From the NCBI GenBank assembly GCA_028023455.1, contig JAQFVV010000056.1:5107717-5171716 (forward strand): a stretch of 64,000 bases of DNA, given 5' to 3'. Position 1 is the stretch's first letter. Each line of letters starts with the position of its first letter. Made by a program: the position numbers and the translations under genes. Shown here one piece after another: positions 57,900-64,000 of this stretch. The notes beneath the pieces are model-generated. The model saw nothing but the letters and a program-made list of their open reading frames with translations. It made no database searches and had not been told where the DNA came from. The DNA is from Epiperipatus broadwayi (Eukaryota > Onychophora > Udeonychophora > Euonychophora > Peripatidae).

Positions 57900-60599
57900 A
57901 AACAAACAAATAAATTGTCACCAATATGCATGATCCAGTGTGGTGAGTTTATTAGCTTTTTATCTCTAAGTTTAAGAATATGAACACCATATGGATAAAT
58001 TAGTGTATAAATAATATTTTTTAGATATTTGTAATCATGACAAACCAAACTAAATTAGAGCCTTTATTCCCATGAAATTATAAAGTCTTCAGTCAAAAAA
58101 GCAGTTGGTAACCAAAGTAAAGAGTTTAGGGAATATTCTAATTGTAGATACTGAGTCCAATCATTTTTTAAATGAAAGAAGATTGTATAAGTCTAAGAAC
58201 TGTCTCAACTTAAACATTGTTGGATTTTGCTAAGTTAAAAGAAAAGATGAAGAAAGAATTGATTTGAAAAGTGGTCATATACTTTGGAAATATAATATAT
58301 CAGACAGAGTAACAAAATGAGTTATTCAACTTAAAGGAAGACATCAAATACAAATAATTCAGGCATATACTTCAACAAGTTTTAATTGTGAAGAAGAAGT
58401 AGAGAATGTTTAGCTAGTTAAACAAAATATTTTTGAACACATCAAACAATATTTTCAAATTATCATAGATTTAACATTAGAATTGGAAAATAATTTAAAG
58501 TAAAAGTTCTGTGGGAAAATGTGATTATAATGACTAAAATGTGAGAATTGTGGAAATTGCAGAATAACTATATATTATAAATTCTTTGAGAAAAATTATA
58601 AATAAAAATATACATAATGATATTTAAGTGCAGTAGAATTGGATTATATTTTGATTAACAAGAAAAGTTGTAATGTTTTGAATACATTCTACCATAGAAA
58701 GATATAACAATTAGTGAGATGTTAAATGTATGTTTTTGCAATCCTAGAAAATTAATATTATTAGTTCATATTTCTAGCCTTCACAAACTTTTCAATGAAT
58801 TTAAATTAGAACTTAAAAATCGTTTTTAATTATTAATAGATGGCTCCATATGACTGAGATCAATAAGGAAATGAATGATACTCTACCAATAACTATATAA
58901 TTGGAAAAAAAACAGATATTCATCAGTAAATTTTCAACTAAGATAATATAATATATAAAGAAGACAAGGAATATTTAAAATGATAAAAATATTTGTAAAT
59001 TATGATATTAAGAAGAATATAATATCTGGAATTCTATGAAACAGAAAAAAATTAGCAATAATATAAGAAAATATAACTATGAATTAGCAATGGAAACTAT
59101 AGAAAAGAATTCTCAAAAGAGTAAAACAATATCTTAGGTATTGAAAGGAAAATTGTTTCAGCAATAAGAAGAAAAGATGGAACTAATTTTTTTTTTAAAA
59201 AAAAAACATGTGAAAGAGTTATACAATGAGTTATATAGTAATAAAAGATATAAAAAATTATCCATACAATTTCTACATTTTCCAAACAGCCAGGCATTTT
59301 AAATGGAGATATGAGATTTGCCATTAAATCTACAAAGAAAGGAAAAAGTATAGAAAATGGTGAGATTATTGATATTTTTAAAAAAGCAATAAAATAAAAA
59401 ATAAAAAATTGGCAATACTATATTTTGAGAAAAGTGATAAAGAAAATATTAGAAATAAACAAGTCTATCCATTTTATATAAAATCTCTTTATGAAGATAA
59501 CAACAAGTCATTTAGATTCAACTTTGGACTCAAATTAACCAAAAGACCAAGCTAGATTTAAAAGTGATTTAGCACACTTGATGATATGAAAGTATTAAGA
59601 GAATTCATAAAAAGAACTAATGAATATGAGTTGCCATTATACTTTGGACTTGTAGATTATAAATAAAGCATTTGATTTTATAAACAAAGCATTAGATCAT
59701 TAAGATATAGACCCAGAATATTGTGATATTCTAAAGAATTTTTAACAAAATACATCAGCATAATTAGATTACATAATGACACTAAGAAGATTAACATTAA
59801 AGGTTATGACATTACTATTTTTCAGCAGTTTGTTTTATAATAAATATTTTAAGTACTAAAATGTGAGCTAAAGGAATACAAATGTTTGAATCTTATTTAA
59901 GTCATCTACATTATACAGATAATGTAATTGTGTTTGTTTTTTTTTATAAACAATATTTAGAAAAGGTTGCAAAAGTCATTAGGTGAAAGTAAAAACAATA
60001 GAATTAAAAACAAAATGCTAAAAAGACTATGACAGATTCTCATGGCAGAAGACAGGAATTAGAAAAAGTTAACAATTGACAGATATTTTGGTCATGTTAT
60101 TTATACATATGAAAACATAAAGAATGAAATTAATCATAGAAATAAAATCGATTTAAATGGTTTTGATAAAAATAATATTAAAGGAAATATACTTACGTGT
60201 TTAAAAAGGAAGGCCTTTAATAGATGTGTTTAACCAATCCTTACATATGGATCTGAAATTTGGACATCAAACAGATGAAGCAATAAAAAGATTTCAGATC
60301 GTGCAGGCTGAGAGTAATAAAAAGAGATCAAAAGTAAAAAACATAGTAAAATTGCAGACAAATGGAGGCTGAACATGTTGCTAGAAGAGATGATAATAGA
60401 CAGGCAATTAAAATCTTCCACTAAATGACAAATTACTGTAAAAGATTTAGAATGAGATTACTTGTAAAATGGAATGATGAAATAAAGTAGTTTGCTGAAG
60501 TGATATGAAGAATGAGATAATATGGATTAGAGAAACTGGATTAAATTTGGAGTGATTTTCATTCAGCATATGGTCCATAATGCTTGAAAATGATGATGG
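57900..60599 (+). mobile_element. RTE LINE, copy 6, near full length, heavily decayed
   Basis: The 5' leader (gtggtgagtttattagcttt at 57941; cctttattcccatgaaatta near 58060) matches that of copy 1. Endonuclease remnants follow (aggcatatacttcaacaagt for QVYAPTS, near 58363). RT remnants come next (agattataaataaagcattt near 59653; tacagataatgtaattg near 59913 at FADD). The C-terminal domain and a tail gaaaatgatgatgg (about 60587-60599) close it. About 2.7 kb against 3.1 kb for copy 1. Many stops and indels make it the oldest near-complete copy. Confidence 0.82.
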
Positions 60600-63500
60600 C
60601 AGCTACGTATTGATAAACTGAAAAGTTCTACCTATTTAATTTTTGATATAGATTATAATCTTTTTATATTTTAAATATAGTACTTTTTATATTACACATA
60701 GGTTACTTAGGTTTTTTTTTCATTTTAGATTAGGAATGTTTTTAACTCTACATATATCATTTATAGAGATATTATATCTAATTTCTAATAAATTCTGGAT
60801 GTGGTTTCTTTGTTTTATTTCATTTTGCAAAAATATTTTTTGACCACATTATAGAAAAAAAGTGTAGCAATATTATTATATAAATATAGTGCAATTTAAT
60901 TTTGTCATAAGATAATCATTTGTTATGATTTTGTTCATGTATGATACAAAGCACAGAAGGATTTCTATTTAGCTAAATAGGACAAACAAAGATTTATTAG
61001 ATGGTTGTATAATTATTAATTTCTGAAACTACAATCACTGAAATACAAGGCACAATTGACAATAGCCTTGCCACACTCCATCAACCACAATTCAAAAACT
61101 AGCAAAATCTTGCTTATGAAAAATAGGGGTCTGATATTTTACCAGGAAATGTAAGAACTGTCATATACCGATTAATGTTATTTTATTTTTTATGAAACCA
61201 GAAAATGCAAAAATATATTTCTGAATATGCTAGAGGTATATATTCTTCTCATTTGTATTTGGAGAAAATGATAATAATCAGACTTTAAGGTATATGCTAT
61301 TTCAGGTACTGTGTTTAGGCTATTGATGAGCTCCACAGTTGGCAGATAACGAGATAATTCCAATTCTGAATAATAAGTAAATAGTAGTTACCAAGAGTTT
61401 CTGAAATCTTGTAGAATAAAATATTGCTTATTTAAAAGCTGTGTTGTTTCTGATACAGTCTTTTTTATCTCCATCTTTTTCTTTGTAAGTCATTTCAGTT
61501 ATTATAGGGTCTGATCATCAGGAAACTCTCATGTTGTTAGACATTTCCTTATACTAATTGTGATAATGGCATTGTGTGTTTCTGCAACATTTTCATGCAT
61601 TAACTATATGTGCAGCACTTCTGATTTTGACTTCCTTTGATTTTTTTTTTGTTCTAGTTCAAACCTTCCACTATTAATTATAATAGTAACTTACAGTTGT
61701 TATTATTGGTCTAACATGTTTTATCTCTTGTGAAATTATTTATAAATATAAATTTTTATTTGACTATTTTATTATGTAACATATATGTACTATTTATATA
61801 TACATTTAAGTTTTAAATAATATATACCTTAAGCTTTTGAGTAAAATGCCAGATTTGAAGTTAAGAATAAATACTTATATATTTTTTTATTTTATTATTA
61901 AATCTTAATGTCAGTGGAACAATTGATAGTTGAATTAAACATGAACTTATATAACACACGAGCAGATTCGTTCGTGCTCTGGAAAAATAAAAAAAAACGA
62001 AAGAAAAAGAAAATCTTTTCTCTTTAAAAATAGCATTTTTCTTCTATCAATACTACTATTTAGCGATTGGAATTTAAATATTAACTTTTTCAAATTAAAA
62101 TAATTTGTGGATTCAAAGTCTGCAAGGAAAAATATTTAATTTTCTACTTAATCTTAAAGGAATAGCAATATAAAGGAAAAGAACGTCTGTTTAAGTTTTG
62201 AAACTACGTTGTTTTAACTCTTCCATTATTCTTCGGATATATATAAATTTAAGATAATTATATATATTAAGGATAAAACAATGTGCACTGAGTAGTACAC
62301 TCATTATATCGTAAAAGGTTTCGAAACCAACCTTGCATGCTATTTTAAAATATTTTGAAATATTGAATATATAGAACGTCTAGTGATAATAGAGAAATGA
62401 AGATTAAGAACATCTACATTCGAAGAATATTTATTTTATTTCACATTAATCCGGTCATTGGATGTTATTAACAGTTTATCGTTTAAGGATAAATGGAATC
62501 ATCATTGTACAAATGGATTGGTGATATGCTTCGTAAGAGATCTTCATTGGGATGATGAACTATAGACTTCAATATCTACTCTCAACTCTCTTATAACTAA
62601 GTTTCCTTTATTATTTATTTACATATATTATAATAATGCTTATATTATTTTAATATGTTTATTATTATTATTATTATCTTTATTTCAAATTTGGCATCGC
62701 ATCATATATATCTTAAAAGGAAAATTATATTTATTATTAAATATAATTAATTGAAAGCTTAACATAATTCATTAAATTAGATGAGGGATCGTAAAAAAAT
62801 AGTTATTATTTGACAGATATCTTAAACAGGATTGTATTGTGTTTACTACGTAATATTGTAAACGTTTAATGTATTTTTATTTATTAAAAATACATATAAT
62901 ATATAAGTTATACAATGGCAAATAATACTTATATATGGGTAATTGTGAAGCATATAAATAAGAACGGTAAATAAATTAATAAGTTACATAAATTATTAAT
63001 TTTTGAACCCAGATATTGTTTTTATATATCTGTTAATTTAAGCTATTTTCTTTAATTTTTGAAAGTTTATTATAGTATTGAGTTTTATCATAGGGTATTA
63101 AATAAAAAAATATCATTTATTAATATTCTTTTAAAATGATAAAATTCATCCGTATTTATTTATTAATATTTTATTATCTATTCTATTATATTTTTTATTG
63201 TTTATTAAATATTGATTTGTTAACGTGATCTCTTTGTCTAATCATTATTGAATTATATTATATATATGCTAGTATTATAAATGTCATATGAATAATAGTT
63301 ATAATTAATGCTTATCTAGCGGCATATGAAATAACTTGTTTTTGAAATTATTCCTGAAAAGAGCTGATTGCAAATTCTCCGTGAGTTTAAATATCGTGGC
63401 ATAATGGTGACTGAAAGAGGGATGAAAGATGGATGTCCTGGTCTAAATTGTATTTAAACTTATTTAAAGATTAATGAGCTAGCATAATAGAGGTATATAT

Positions 63501-64000
63501 AATCATGGACTTGGTATTTCATCGATTCATTTCTAGCATTCTACTTGAAGACCCAAAGTCCGATTGTAGTGAAATGCGTATCCTCTTTCTAAGGAATTTA
63601 ATCATCTCTTTATATTTAACAAGACCAACTTAGATTTTAAATATAATCCATTCTGTTATATTTGGCGAACCTAACTATGAAGCATTAAGTTAATGATTTC
63701 TAAACATTAAATATAATTGATTATATTACAATTAATACATCAACTGGGATGATTAAATGCCGTTCCGTTATATTTGATGCCTCAACTAAGGCTATCAAAT
63801 AGGCTGTCCCGTTATATAATAAAGCAATTATTGGAGCATGTTTAATAGGTTTATAAAGTTATGATCTTTGCTTGAAGCAGTAAATCATTAATGGGTCAGT
63901 TTGGAATTGAATTTGAGTAAGAAGAGATTTTTATCTGGCAAAGATTCCATATTTAGATAGGCCTATTTAAGGATTCCCCTGCCTACTGTAGAATTGAAAG
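60600..64000. other. AT-rich DNA without recognised genes
   Basis: No coding signal. A faint direct repeat (ttctgttatatttg..gaacct near 63652; ttccgttatatttgatgcct near 63764, and tgtcccgttatat at 63806) may be an old short tandem array. Confidence 0.4.

Overview
The window is AT-rich nuclear DNA of an invertebrate-type animal. I see no intact host gene, no rRNA, no convincing functional tRNA and no operon-like or CRISPR structure. The evidence for an animal genome is the transposon content: a pogo/Tigger DNA transposon, several non-LTR retrotransposons with an APE endonuclease and 3' tails of TGA/ATG repeats (RTE/BovB-like), GIY-YIG fragments of a Penelope-like element (PLE), tRNA-derived SINEs and many microsatellites. 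The species cannot be named from this sequence.

Layout. 1-360: C-terminal end of a LINE protein with a zinc knuckle. 725-6139: a Tigger element whose HTH coding region is split by a full-length RTE insertion (1343-4472). 8283-9078: a palindromic element with 42-bp tandem repeats. 9746-12174: a second RTE copy. 16.5-20.6 kb: palindromic elements carrying hammerhead-like motifs. 20973-22174: RTE copy 3. 25.5-27.1 kb: a decayed LINE of a second lineage, interrupted by a snap-back insertion. 27.9-28.1 kb: a palindromic tRNA-like element. 31255-32201: tandem hammerhead repeats. 32859-33329: another hammerhead-bearing palindrome. 36.9 and 55.6 kb: tRNA-derived SINEs. 42078-44137: an inverted pair of PLE 3' halves. 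44.7-45.4 kb: a degenerate tandem repeat of about 260 bp. 50833-51481: a second tandem hammerhead locus. 45.5, 53.7 and 57.9-60.6 kb: older RTE copies. The remainder is AT-rich sequence in which I recognise nothing.

The most interesting content is a set of short non-coding repeats with hammerhead ribozyme (HHR) architecture. The copy at 32043-32100 has a textbook core: CUGAAGA, a GACC/GGUC stem II, GAA, a self-complementary ACCGGU stem III and a C at the cleavage site. Its stem I has 6 bp, a 3x2 internal loop and 6 bp. A second family (for example 20102-20160, minus strand) keeps that stem I layout with different but still paired bases, which is covariation. Two loci hold tandem units of 424 and 408 nt measured between cleavage sites. 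The PLE pair ends in a related motif, so the non-coding repeats may use PLE machinery, as described for PLE hammerheads and retrozymes.

Many of these elements, the PLE pair included, are inverted (snap-back) insertions flanked by direct repeats of about 9-14 bp. In most of them one arm is longer at its outer end. Together they suggest a shared integration route in which a first cDNA strand folds back on itself. Coordinates of element ends rest on alignment by eye.
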